DNA of 62,000 nt from Phoronis australis. Lineage: Eukaryota > Phoronida > Phoronidae. Each line of letters starts with the position of its first letter. Position 1 is the stretch's first letter. The notes below the pieces were generated by a model. That model saw only the letters and a program-made list of their open reading frames with translations, ran no database searches and had not been told where the DNA came from. The stretch is taken from NCBI GenBank assembly GCA_002633005.1, contig NMRA01000003.1, positions 480,696 through 542,695 on the forward strand, given 5' to 3'. This document shows positions 41,201 to 56,200 of this stretch, piece after piece. A program made the position numbers and the translations under genes.

Positions 41201-44200
41201 ATTTTAAACAGCACCTCTTTAGCAAACTTTGAGAAAAGTTGAAAGCAAGCTTGTTTCTGCACCAAATCTCCTTTGCTCACATCCTCGTCAATGTCCATGG
41301 AACACTCAACAGTCTCAGCTCTCAACTCCTGCAACATACCAAAGAAGGATAACACGCTAAAACATAAGACATAGAAATTTCAGGTATTTTGTTTATAGTT
41401 GGTCAAGACTGCATGGAAGAGGTGTTAGCTTTTACAAAACAATCTGTAAAACCATGATTAAAAAAAGAATATTGACTTCACAGGGATAGAGTTCTGGAAA
41501 TTACTAGTGATGGGCTGAAGATCTATTATTAATAAAAATAAACAATTAAGGTCAAATATTGAGCACCCAAGCTTAATCAGCAACAGAATTTTCTGGAAAT
41601 GGATGGACATAATAGAAGACATTTTCAAAGTAGATTCTTACAGTTTCCACCATGATGCTCACATAAACATCAACAAACACAAATAGCCAAAGGAACCAAT
41701 GGGATGTTTATTCAGAATGATGGTTTTTAGACAGTTATGTAATCAATACATAACCTACTTGGTGTTTCTTTTTACCTAAAATTTCACCATGCAATAGGTA
41801 TACATGATTGGTATTTGTTAAACACAAAAAGGGAGAGAAAGTTGGACACAAAATAGATCTTGAAAAAATAATCTTCCAATGTTTCACTCTTACTGTGAAT
41901 TAATAGAACTGTTTATTGCGCAATAGTTGGCATCTATGTCACAGCTCTATATTCTCAATTAACAGTGCAGTATCTTTCTAAACTCACAAACAAAACTAGT
42001 AAACTTAGTTTTCATTTTTTAAAAATCCTCCATAATAGAGAGTACAATTCCATTTCACAGTTGCTAAAAACACTCTAATCGAGTCATGTCTAAGTTAACG
42101 CAATGCCAGTTATCAATGAAATTGTTTAAAATCTGATTATTGATTATAAATGATGATCAGGTACTGGGCACTGTGCAATTATTGACCATGAAAATTTTTT
42201 CTGATTATTTCCCATCACTAGAACATATAGTAACCTAATTATGTTCATTTCCATTAATGCTAGTTTTTAATAACATTTATTTGTATAGATAAGCACGAAA
42301 ATGTACATTAACCAACTTCCTAGATACTAGATACTGGCAACTTTACCTGGAAATAGTTCAGCTGCGCACTAATTTTCATGCAGTATGACAAGAGCTTGTA
42401 AAACCCGCTCACCAACGGATACCTGGAAAGACAATCAACACTGTTGGTTTTATTGTGCTACACTTGCATTATTCACTGATAAACCCAGTGAAACAGTTGC
42501 CATACACTGCAACAGATATATCAAAATACTTTGTAAAATGCAATGCCCAATTCCATGTGATTGAAGTTCAATGCCCCAGTCTCTTGCCAGGGATAATCGA
42601 TTATCCAAACTCACTTCTTAGCTCCTTTTTATTTCAGGGCATCTAAATCCCCAGTTTCTATCACATGTAAAATTCAGATCAGAAGTCTGGCCTTTATTAG
42701 AAGTATTATCTGGACATGAATCAATGATTACCTGGCTGTGCAAGAAATTACAATAAAGAGCACCAGTCACATTTAAACTTGTTGCACACAGTCAAATAAC
42801 AGTTTTTTTAAATATTAATTTCCGTTCCCATGGTGATTATCACAGATAAAAAAGTTTACCTGGTAGAGAGCACAATGTTTACCTGGTAGAGAGCACAATT
42901 ATCTCCTCTCCAAAATTATAAATCCATGGCAAGAACAACTGAAAGTGTCTTTCCACCAGAAAATCTCTACAAAGAAAAACATTTTGTTTATTTCATTAAT
43001 TAATCAAAACAATGCAACTACAAACATGAGCACTACAAGCACAAAATGAAGGACTGTAAAATTTAATTAATAACGCAACACCACTAATATTACTAACACA
43101 ATTACTCCATGCATTACCGGGAATATAATGTACTAATTACCTGCAGTTTGTTAGGACTCAATTTAAAGTTAATTAAAGCCTCAGAAAAGTAACAAGACGA
43201 GACACACCTGGTGAAATCGACAAGGTTCAGGAAGATGACAAAATCTTTTGGCTTTGAAGCGTGCAGGCCCTCTGCAGGATCACTTGATAATGTAGACGAC
43301 GTTCCCATGTCCATCAATGAGGAATCCAGGAGACTAATCTGAAAATATCCGAGCTGTCAGAAAGGGTGTAACTTTTTGTGTCCTTAAATGGGAAAGCCAG
43401 TGCTTCTAATTATATTTTCAAAGAAATTGTTGCTTTTATGTTTTCCCTTATTTCCTTGCTACTTTCTACAATCCTGGTCTCAATTAAACACGCATGAAGC
43501 AATCTTTTCAGAGAAATGCAGAAAATGTATCAACTACACACTTCAAAGAATATTACATGCATGTTTTCCAGGGGGTCTAATTAATTGCAATTTGCATTAA
43601 ATTTTTTTATACAAGCAAATGATACATTTAATGAAAATAGAATAGGCTCTCCTCTTCCCCAAAAATTCGGTGAACATCATCATGAATGCTTGAATAATTA
43701 TGAACCCATTTTGCAAATGTTATAAGGTAGCAAAACCTGACACACCTGTAGATGGGTAAGCCAGTCGCTAAGTACCCTGCCTGCATTATAGAATGTGACA
43801 AAGTACACTCATTTTAATAACCACTGCTGGTCTAATAGAGATGTGAATGTCACTTACACAAACAGTAAACTAGAGTTCACCTCATTGAATAAGTAACAAC
43901 AATCTCATAAAAGTACTCCGAAATGCGACAAAAATCTCGTCCAACAAAGTTTAATCAACATAATAGGGCCAAGGTATCAAACACTCCAACTCAGCTCTTA
44001 CATCTCCGTCTTGCGTTGCCTTTTTCGAGGACAGCTCCAGTTTCTTCGCTATCTTCACTATACTTGACACAACCTCCTCAAAAACCATTTGTTTTACCAG
44101 TTGTCTGTTTTGCACAGTCACTCTCATTCGATTCAAATCCTGTGGAACAAGAACACAGTGTTGTCCAATGTTTAACATGTCAGTAGGGGCCCCCATGGAA

Positions 44201-47200
44201 ATTAGAGAGAACCGATTGGGCTACCCTCATTCTAAATATTACAATAACAAATAAATAAATAAGGTGCTTTAGGCTAGAAGTCAGTTTGTGACTATTCAAA
44301 ATAAGCTTTGTTGTACACATGCATTAGTTGCTACAATAATCATAGACTATTTTTATTATTTTTGTTATACCAATTCTTCAGTGACTCTGAAAGTTAGGTC
44401 AGTGCTGATTCAGTTGATGCATATATTTAGTGCATATTAAAGTTCATGTTTCTATGACACTAACAAGAAGTATCTGCCAGTTTGTTTTACATCGCTCTAT
44501 ACCATCATAGTACCTGAAAGCTGCAATTCACATCTTCAGTGATTTTTTATAACAATTCAGTTGAGAAAAATAGGTCTCAACTAATTTTGTATCGTACTCA
44601 GATTGCATTCTGACTGACAGCTTAGGAAGAACTGACAAATCTTTCTTCCCAAAGACCGAATTCCAAAAAGCAGAAACCAGCGGACTCATTATATGATACG
44701 CCGAAAGCAATGTTGCTGAAAAATAGGATGATTCTGAACATGACTAGATACTAGATAGAAATACCAATAGATGGGGCTACCGGAAGATGGAGTTACCAGC
44801 ACATGAAGATACCAGTAGATGGAGTCACCAGTAGATCTAGTTACCAGTATTTGGAGTTACCAGTAGATGGCATAAACAGTATTAAGAAGTTACCAGTACA
44901 CAGAGTTACCATTAGATAGCAATACCAACTGCAACATTTAGAGTTTGAATCAATAGAAAAAGGAAATATAATACTGTGTACGTATTCACTGCAGATTTAC
45001 TAACCTTCAACATCTCACAGTCAAGCAAGCCCATCCACAGATTTAGGTAGTCCTTGTATGATGTCACTTTAGGAAGTGGTTGAGTGTCGACTTCACGAAC
45101 CTCTTCAGTCAGCTCTGAGACAATGGGGTGTGAGCAAGTACGAATCAACCCCTGGTAAACTGAAAATACAAAATAACAATGTGATGATACAAGAAGCGTT
45201 CTTATACATTGTCACATTAGTTAACAATCAAACTACATTTTCACTGAACTATTATCAAAAGGAACAGTTCCATGCTTTTTAGATGTTAATGCTGAAGCAT
45301 TTTGGAGTTGAAAAATAATACCAGGCTTATCTGATCTTGAAGTGATGCCACCCAAGTGGCAAATTTAAGGTTGACCAGCCCCAATAAGCTCTGAAGCATT
45401 TTGTAAAGTCACTGATGTTCTTGTTAGCGAAGGACATTAATTACTATCATGATAAGAAATAATACAAGTCCAATTCTATGAGCTTTGTTTTTTGTTTTTG
45501 AGCAGCTAAACAGTGAGGAAATGAGCTTTTAAGTGTTATTGCACAAGGTGACATGACGAAATAAGCATTTTCATTGAGTTCTATTGATAAATGACACATG
45601 ACAAATAAACAGGTTCTCACCAAAACCCTACAAAATGAACACTTCCTACCAAACCATAAGACACTAATTTCAAGTAACTATGAACTTCAATCAATTCTCT
45701 TTGAAGGTTCCTACATTTGCAGCAACAGGCCTGAACTTTCATATTGATTTAACGTTTTGTCTATTCATTAGACATCATCGGCTAAAAACAGTAAGACATC
45801 AAGAGTCAACATACGAGTCAGGTTACATCCATGAAGTGAAATCAATATGAACTTTTTCATTTGTGCAGTGACTGTGCATTTTTATATCCTATTATGGCCA
45901 AAAACTGACGTAATAGACCTGAACTTCACTCATAACTTAAAATGCATGGACTGATGTCAGCCTGTACTTACTAACTCTTGATAGAAAATTCCTCAATATT
46001 GCACCATGAGACAGTAACGCCAATAGCACTTTGATTATAGTCAACATTGCAACAAACTCCATGGCCTTTCCAAACTTTGGGAAATGTTCAATCAACATGA
46101 CGACCAGCTGCTCCATAGACTGTAGGTACGTCTCGGAAATCTGAGAACCAAAAGAGCATCAATGTAATAAACATAAGAACCTAGATAATTACTCTCCTTA
46201 AAGTACAAATAGGTTCCACAAAAGAGAAAAAAAAATGGGCATACATTGTCAAAATGTTCTATGTATGGTTTACTGCAGCCCTCAACACTAAAGAATTATT
46301 AATTGAAAGTACAACTATAGCCACTTAACTATGAAATTCTGTATATTACCAAAATCAGCCGTGTGTTGCGTTGAAGTCATACAAGACATAATAGCAGTAA
46401 CTGTAGCATAACATCTTTACTTCCAATATCACTGACTAATGTTTTGTTGGTCATGAATATCTGCCTGAGACTGATTCTAAGAATTGACTTTGGTTCAGTT
46501 TTGACTTAAATCTAAGATTTGTCTCAACTTCCAAACATTGATATTACCACATCCGGTAAGTTAGTCGAACTTAAAACTTAAGTCAACCTTAAGATTACTT
46601 TCTTGGAACAGATTCAAGACAAGTTGGAAGTTTTATCTTAAAATTGATTCAAATTTAAGATTTGACTTTAGCCAAGTCAGATTTCTTGGAACAGGCCCCT
46701 GAAGGTTGACATACCACATCAATTTCTTTGGCAATACTAGCCAACGCCTCCAGAAAGCTTGGTAGTGTATAGATCTTGTCCGCAACATCTTTAGAGTCGT
46801 CTAAAAACACCTGTTGACTCCGCTGTACCATTTGATTCAACATGAAGTGAACATCTGCCGGCGTCATAAAAATGCGGCATGGCTAGAGCAAAATACAGAA
46901 TTCTAGTATTATAATATATTCAGGGGAGACTAATCCCTTTATTACTTTCACTCTTTAGAGTTCCTCAGGATTTAAATGAAAGTGAAACAAAATTTAAAAG
47001 AATTATCAGAAGTCAATTTTATAAATTAGAAGTGTTCTGTGTAGCAAATATCATGCCTTCAATATCCTCCGTGTACATGATGTCTTGTATTTTTATAAAA
47101 TACTATTATAGTTATTTATCTAATAATTATTTTTTATTAAATCATGTTGTCTCGTACTTTCAGTATTTTCTATCGTTTATTATTTTGTTTCATCAGTCCT

Positions 47201-50200
47201 TCCATGTCAGTTTTACATTCATCATTGATCATTTAAGTCGTGTCTTTCATTTCTGTAAGTCTGTTTGTGTGTCTTACTGTCTTTGTATGTTTTTATTGAG
47301 GGTCCCCATGGAAAACTGATGGGGCTACCCCAGTTGCAAATATCACAATGAATAAATAAATAAATAAATATTCTGTGTTCAGTACACTCATTCATATGGT
47401 GAATTTTCATGCTTCTGAATATATGGTTCTTTCATTGCAGCTGATAATATTTTAAACCTTACTGCAGCAAAATATCCATAACCCCTGATGGCTCGGGCAA
47501 TCTCTTTGTCACTAGCATCTGGTTTGTTCATAACAGCATGAAACTCTGTAATAAAGTACTTGAAGACACCACAGTCCTTCTCCCCTTTCTGAGCTCTGTC
47601 AGCTAATGACTCAGACACCTGTGAAGGTAAACGGGAAATTGGATTGTATTTGTCAAGAAAACGAAAAAGCCCACAACATGCAAGACAGGTCAAACCAACA
47701 ATAAAAGGTTGACTGTTCGTGATTGTGGATTTGTGTTCAGTTTATCAAGTGGTCATACATCTGGTCAAATGGTCATACATCTGGTCATATCTAAGATGAT
47801 TAAGGGCACGTGACTGCTATTATCCCATTGTGTTTTTAACGAAAGCAACACATTGCAACTCGTGTAAATGCGAGCGTAACACTTTAATGACTATCTCCTT
47901 GAACTGGTCTTACAACTGTGAGTTTGGTAAAAATCTTACATAGGCCAGTCTTAGCAGTGGCTGAGTACACAACCTTTGGTAAAACAACCCCAGAGGTAAC
48001 TTTGGCATATACTCACAGTCAGCAGCCCACAAATACATGAAGATGCATAGTGACCGCTATTAAACAGGAGTTGAAGATAGTCGTGACAAAGCATACTGGA
48101 TTGTAATGCTGCAACTACAACAGCTGAACCAGTGTTTCTGCAAATGCTGGCTAAAAAACATACAGTCAAGGCTTAACCACAACTGGGTGCATGACCAGAA
48201 CTAACAAAAAGAAAAGCAAAAGGATACGTAATTTACAGTACATCGAAGAACCAAGAAGTTCGCTTCCACAAAACGTACATACCTTTTTGAGAAATGCTTC
48301 TAACGTCGATGTCGCCGCGTGTTTAACCTGTGTGTTCTTGTGACTTGCCCAATAGCACAAGACTGAGTTTATGGACTATAAAGACATGAGTGGAGAACAT
48401 CTGTATTGGAAATAGTTACAAACATTAAATTGAAACACATAAAATAAAAAAGTAAAAACTCAATGCAGAGAGATAAAGAATGTACAATTGTGTTATGAAT
48501 GCAGTATATTTTAGGCATATCATATGACTACTAGCTTTATGTACGTTGTGAACAGTGCTATGTTGAGAGAACAGGATCCATTACTGTTCTTGAGGAGTGA
48601 AGGGTAACTAAGGTTTCAATGAAGTTGTCATAACACTCTTGTGTTTCAAAAAGAGCGAAATATAACAAATCAACAAAACCATAATTAAACAAATATTGCC
48701 AACAATGGCCGACAGATGGCATTACCAATACCAACCAACTGTTCCTCCATCTTGCCTCCCTTTTTAGCACAGAAAGGAAACAATTTGAATATATGTTGCC
48801 ATGAAACTGCAACAAAACCAATGCAAAGGCTTGAAATGCATCACCACTGCACTGCAAATGGTATGCATCTAGGCATGTTTATGCGTATCACAAAAATGGT
48901 CACTCGATGACGCAGAATATGATGAGCCTGTCGGAAAATGGGAAGGTGTCATCATTTCCTTAATAGAGAACTACTTGCCAAATTTCACTGAAAATAAGTC
49001 AATGAACTCCAAAGAAACAGAGGAAAATGTAAAATGAAATAACAACTAAGAGACACATTCATGGTAATCGGATCCATCCAAAAGTTGTCATCAACATCAG
49101 CTGTGGTTTTCTCAGCAGGAATACGAAAATATATTAATTTTCAAAAAAAATGAAAAACTAATAAAAATGGCCACTGGGTGGTGCAAAGCAAGTCAAATTC
49201 GTCCGAAATTGCCAAGGCATCATCGTTGTTGTCTCCCCAATAGAAACCTACTCGTTGAATTTCATGAAAATCCATCGAGGAACTCTCATGATACAGTGGC
49301 AAACATAAAAAATAAAAGTTCACTTGGGAGCACAGATAGTTGGATCAGTCCGACACTCATAATCATCCACCATCACCTTCATAGGACAGATCTGCTGTTC
49401 AGATCTCAGATTGAGTTTAGGTGATACAGCAGGAGACACCAGACACCCAGACAGGGAGGACAACATTATGCACCAACATGCATATATGTAGGCTAATAAA
49501 AACCACAATAGACAAAATTGAGTTATTTTATGGCCTAACTTTTGGTTTGTGTTAGGTAATACACACATTGCAGTTCTAAAGAGGGTTGTTACTTTTGAGG
49601 GTTTACTTTTCAAATAAAAAAACAAACCAAAAACCAAAACCACTAAAATTTGAGCCCTATAACTGATCTCACAGCCCAGTACCTTGTAATTATCAGTTAG
49701 GTACACATCCAGCTGATCAGCGTGTTTAGACAAAAGCTCCAGGCCGGCCAAAGGCACAGCATATCGCGTCTGTTTGCCACTCTCCTTCCCAGCTTCCACG
49801 GCCATGCGGGCATACTTGAAGATCTTTTTTGAAGCTGCACTTCCTGAGAGAAACAAATGTGAATAAAACCACAGGGACATGTTTAATCAATAATTGGTGA
49901 TATGGTGGCAGCTAAAATGGCCCAAGTGATTGCAACAATGACATTGAAACTACAGCCATATGGAATTCAAAGGCAACTTAATAATTACAAGACACAACCT
50001 CTTTAACAAATCCAACACCACAAACTCCTCGCCAGAAAAAATATTAAATAAAAAGAGAATTAAGGTGTTATTTGTGTTTCAAGGAAATATGAAAGCTAAA
50101 GCACTAGCAAAAAATTCACCCAATTTCATAAATTTAGAAAACAATAATTTATTGAACAAGCTCGTGGCGGTAAGATGTATTAGAGTGTCTGCGCGGATAG

Positions 50201-53200
50201 CGGAAAGACTTTGGTTCAAGCTCCAATCGGAACAAACTTTTTCACACTTCAAATGATTTAGGTCATGTGAAACAACCAATACCAGGTGTGAAGAGATTAC
50301 AAATAATTGCTTACTCTTATTTAATCATACATTCCACACATTTCACAGGATAGGCCACATTTCAAATCTCAAAAAAAACAAAGCTATCAAAGTGTAATCG
50401 GATTTGTATCCGCAATATGTAAATAGCTTTATAAGTGAAAAGACAAGTTTAACAAAGATTATGCTACCTTCAGAGGCAGGTTGGTTGAAGGTATAGAGAT
50501 ATGAAGTGAGGCCATTGAGACAGCCAGCTATAACTGCATCTGTTGGAGCCTTAGACCTGCTAGTCATCTGCAACAATATGATGTTATGATTATCAGAACA
50601 GTGAGACCATTGAGAGAGCCAACTGTTGGAGGTTTTGTACTGCAACAATACGAGTTAATCATTATCACCACAGAGAGGACAACTTAAATGTGATTTTATT
50701 TGATTTATTCACTGCCAATATTACAATAAATATTCAAATATGTCCCATATAAAAATCGAAACAAATAGTTGCATTAGTCCAACAGAGCCCGTCACAACAA
50801 ATTAGTGATACTTTATAGCCTGGGCACATGTTCCAAGTTCTTGTTTTGAAGTAACATTAATATATATCTTATACACATAAAGAATGTCATACTGCAAAAA
50901 CACAGTCAAACAAACATTATCCAGTTCAAACAAACCAATTAAAATAATTTATGATGCCACAAACAACAACATAACATAGCAACATGTTACTACTTATGTT
51001 GCTCCAGAAGTAAAATCCATACAAAACAGGGCTGTAAGAAATCAATAGCTGTTTTCTACTTCTGAGTTAATTATCCATTTACAAATTAGTGAATCCACAA
51101 TTTACTTTCCTATCTCCTGAGGCTTACATAACATTATGAACAAGAAGCCATTATCTTGCAGAGAGTGTAATAGTGTTAGTACCTCATGCTTGAGAGCCTG
51201 AAGATAAATGTTGAGAATCCTTTGTTCATGGCCAGTGACATCTACTGGGAAGAGGTGACAAAGTAGGCCCAATAACTCGTATATGGATTTCTTTACTAAA
51301 ATGAATAAATACTGGTATATTGTATATGAATATGTCAATCTCAATATGGTGTGGAAAATATGTTGCGAACATCTCAAGTTTTGTCAGCACGCCATCTGTT
51401 GGCCAACAGAGCCGCGGTCAGGGGCAGAAATCTTTTCAGACTTCTATTCATTAGGTCAAATGATGTGACCAACAGATGACATGCAGACAAGACTTAAAAT
51501 GTTTGCAACATATTGGTATATTAACAAATGTGTTCCATCAAAGAAACTGGCGTTTGCTTTAGATCACTTACTGGTCTCGGTATATAACTGATCTCGACTC
51601 GTTTCTAACTCAGCCGAGAAGTAGTTTCTGAGCATGGGTAAATTAACATGACACCTTGTTACTCCGTGAGACATGTAGAACTTTCTCATAAGGAATAATG
51701 GACTGGCAGTTCTATCCAAGGCCCAGATATAATTTCTAATTTGACTAAGGAATGATGCGAGATCAATTTCGTAACAATATGTGGTCTAAACAAAGTATTA
51801 GTTTTTGCGACGAGAAGTTGGTTCGAACTAGCTTTAACCGACCAGTAGTGGTAGATCTAGGGGCAGATTTCCTGAACACACATGCATGCAATCATGCGTG
51901 TTTCTTACTTAATCAAGCAAAAAGGAAAATAGTCCACACTGTCTGTCAAAAATAAAAAATTATATTTGCACTCAATTAAGGTTATTCAAAAACAACTTGT
52001 GAAGATGAAATCAAGATGGTAATGAAAGAGGAGAGTCATGTAGAACTTCCTGCATACTCACTGAGTAGTGGATTAGATATTGTTTCTTCAGTTAAGTGGA
52101 ACTTGTGAATGACAGTTTCTAAGTTTATCCATTGATAATGTGTTGATTAATGGTTCATGTTTCAACAATAAAATAACAGCTTAGTAGGCTAATAGTCGTT
52201 CTAAAAATGTTGTGCATAACAATTTAGAGGGTTAACATACATGATTCTTGGAATAGCAGCAATTATGAATACATTTGAGAAATGCTTCACAGAACAAGAA
52301 CACTGAACGATTGATGGCCAGAATGACTGAAAATTAATCATAGATTTAAGACTAGACAAAGGGTCCTTAGATGGAGAACAACAGAGAAAGAAAATATTTC
52401 AAATTAGATGTCTGAAAGGCCTATAATTGAACAACATTTTCCAACTTTAAACAACCCCGGCCACCATTTGAAGCTCTAGAAATCACGATCAGCTTGCTAA
52501 CAATGAATAAGCCACAGCATAGATTTGAATACATCAATTTTTTAAAGACGATACAACAAAGAGAGTAACCAATTCCTCTAACCGTTCTGCTTCAATCTGA
52601 GGTCTGTAATACAAACTTATGAATGTCATTATCTGAGGGCCCCCATAGAAAGCAGTGTGAACTGATGGGGCTATCGTCATTGTAAATATTACATTAATAA
52701 ATAAATAAATAAATAAGTCTTCTATTTTTTCATTAGGAGAAAATCCATGACATACTCATTGACGTGATATAAATTGCATTCAAATATGCAATCTTTGTAA
52801 AAACATGATCAATGGTGTTTGACAAACAATAAAGCCTTTTATAATAAAATTCACACTTACCTGTTACAGATAATTTTGTAGGTGTACTTAGTGCACCAAA
52901 CAGTTTCTGAATTAGATCACCAACTTTGAGATCTTGCGAACTTTGATCACAGCTAGTCACTGAGAGTAACTATTAAGTAAAATAAGACAATATGAACTAG
53001 GACTTTTTACTGCAAAATTGCACTGATTTGTGTTAGATGAATTGAAAGCTAAGAGATTGACTTAAAAAAATCACTTTCAAACCTGTGGCAGCTCATCTAA
53101 ATGGGGGAAAGCAACAGTTCTGCTTTTGTTAAAAACATAATAAAAAAACAGATAACATTGGGTCTGGCCTACCCCCACACACTTTGAAACCTGCACTTCA

Positions 53201-56200
53201 AAGCTGGTACCAGGTGGCGTTGGATAAACTAAAGGAAAGAAGGATCCCAGCTCACATCAAGAGACCAGCCAGCATCAGGCAATTTTAACTTTTGGAACTA
53301 CAAAGTTAACATTATAACACATAAATACTAATTTTCTTGAATGCTCACTTCATCTTCCAAAATGCATGCAATTTTCTTGTCTTTAAATCACAAGCGGCAC
53401 AATGCTGGTATGCAACACATTCCAGTCTCAATGAATTCTCGGATGTGAACTGGCTTACACCAATGTGACTTCAACGAAAATTCTCAGTTCCGATAAATAT
53501 CTATCCAGCCAATTCAAAAATTTCAACTTTACCCTCACCTTCTAATTTTTGAGATTTTCAGTTCAAATCTCCTGTACATAAGCCTAAATGAGAACATCAA
53601 GAGAACATTTCTTAGAGCTTCACAAACATTATTTCCCAAAATGACATTGAGAGGTGCTCCTTAAAGTGACCCAGTAGACTTCAGGTACTCAAGTTTTAGC
53701 CACTTTCAAAAACAAAACCAATTCAAAACTAGATTTGAATTGACTTATCAGACAACTCGAAGCCGGCTGCTGGGGTATACCAATTTGAACAAAAACTGAA
53801 CGATGCCAAGCCAGAACAAACCCCCAATCTTCATACACTGAAGACATAACTTCATTACCAAGCACTATGTGATAATAATAGTCACTTGCAGGGACCCTGC
53901 ATTTTGAGAACCATTTTTCCACTGAATAGCATGTACTACACTGGTTCACTAAAACCAGGACCCTTGTGACTATTGCCATAAGGACTATTTACAGGTTTCT
54001 TTAAGAAAATAGTGCCATTTAATCGCCAAGTCCCCAAACGCGCAGTGAAAAAATCGACTTTACTCTTAGTAGATCTTTGGCGCAGAGGTCACAAGGTCAA
54101 AACTGACGTCATGCCGATTAATGTTCTATCTCAAGAAATAGCAAAGCCAATATCACAAGAAATCAACAGTTCCATGTCATATACATGTCGTCATTTTCTG
54201 GAAGGGATTCAACACTTACTTTTTTCAGTTACTCCTTGGCAATCAGCAAAATATCGAAGCATTTATATCTCAGAGAATTAGGAGAACCTTAGCCATACTT
54301 GCCCAAAGACAACAAAACAGGCTAACACTGTGGGTCCATATATGTTTAAGTATGCCATATAATTCGTTTTTGTTATGAGTAACTACAGTCATCTAAATGC
54401 TAGTTAAAAAAGCTTGAATCAAATTACCTTGAACAACGTTTCTAGACTTTTTGCTTTAACTTTGTTGCTTTTGTCACGAACGAATGCTGACAAACATAGT
54501 TCCTATAAAACATAAACAAAATGAATGCAAGAAATGCTCATTTGACACACATTCAAGAAGTTAACTTGTTTGAAACATTTGCATTAACATCAAATTATAT
54601 AACAGCATTTCACAAAGTAAAACTCCCAGTAGAAGCAACAACATAAATTTTGTTTTTGTATCAATCTATTCATATCATAAACAGTACTCAACACTTAGCT
54701 AAGCCCCAAGTCGCATTTGGAGACCTGGCAAAAATACAAGGTCTCCAAACAAAATCTGAAGTCGCCAAAACTGAAAATCTTGTGCGCCAAAAAATTCTGA
54801 AAAACAAGCCATATGGCTCTTAACGCCACACACTCTATAGGGCTTTCTCTAATTTCCCCCGTACATCTGCATATGTTCATTCCTAAATCGACCATTCCTC
54901 CAGTCCATGAATGTTGCACAAGCATGCGACACAGACCACCGCATGGGTTGATGGTGCTAATTTTGTCGATCATGCCCGATTTTTGCCGAACAATTCTGAA
55001 TTCTGTCTATTCAATTCCTGTAGGTATTTAAACGTGGTCCCAAATGCACTGAATTCACGAAACAAACGGAACAAAAGTAAAAAATGTTCGAACACTGTTA
55101 GTAATTTAAAGCTTGGAAGTTAACACGAGTCTTGCAACGAATTTAGAGGGAATTATTATAAGACTTTGATACTTCCAGTGGCGACTTTGTAGCAACTTGG
55201 AATTTTTCCTAGGTCGCCAAATACAATCTGAAGTCGCATTGGCGACAGGCAGGTCGCCAAATCGAGCGCTGATAAATTACCAAAATGACAACAAAGTACC
55301 TTATATACAACACCAGAACATACCTTCACGTCAAGAACGTATGGCACAATGCGCTTCGCAACTTTCTGTGCAAATAAGCCCAAAAATTCCAGCAAACTCT
55401 CCTTTGCGTCCACGAGCTGCGCAGAAGGAACGATCAAAACGTTATTCAATCTGACCTCCATCTTAAACTATCAAAAATGAAACGTTGTTCTGAGAATAAT
55501 TCAATATCTATAACTATTAAATTGGCACTAAAACAAATGCAAGAATTGTTCATTTGCAAATAAGTGACGTGTAAGTAACCATGTAATTAACGGGTATAAT
55601 TTTAGGGCAGACGAAACTTGTTTCAATGGAAATTCACAAGAACAGAATTTGCTTGAGTCTTCAATGTGATTCATTCTGTAAAGACAATGCATGCCTTTTG
55701 CAATACTGTAATGGTTATGTTTTATTGACATGTGTACCGACAGCAACTTTATACTGAGTGGCAGGACACAGCAGCATTCTTGAAACTTTATGATAAACAC
55801 TAGCAAATGAGTCTTTCAGGAACCTCGCATGTAATAAAAAGAGCAATCTAAACTAATAAAATGTCCCCACGACTGCACTGCAAACAATATGCTTATATGG
55901 GTGATCATTACTATTTTAAAAATAGGCACAGAATATGTTGCATCCGTCTTGGAAACCTAATTATTTGTAAAATTTCATGAAAATCTGCCATGGAACTGTT
56001 ACTGTGAAGACAGAACCAACGGTGACAAATTGCCACAAGAAGGCAAGGCGGTAGTTGGATCCTGCAAAGGGTTTAGAAGATATAGCAGTATATGCAAAAT
56101 AAATTTCCACTAGAGGGTGCCATAGTCATATGACCTGTCAGAAAATCAATGTCAGTCGTGCTCAGTAGGAAAACATTCGCCAATATTCATGTGATCTTTT

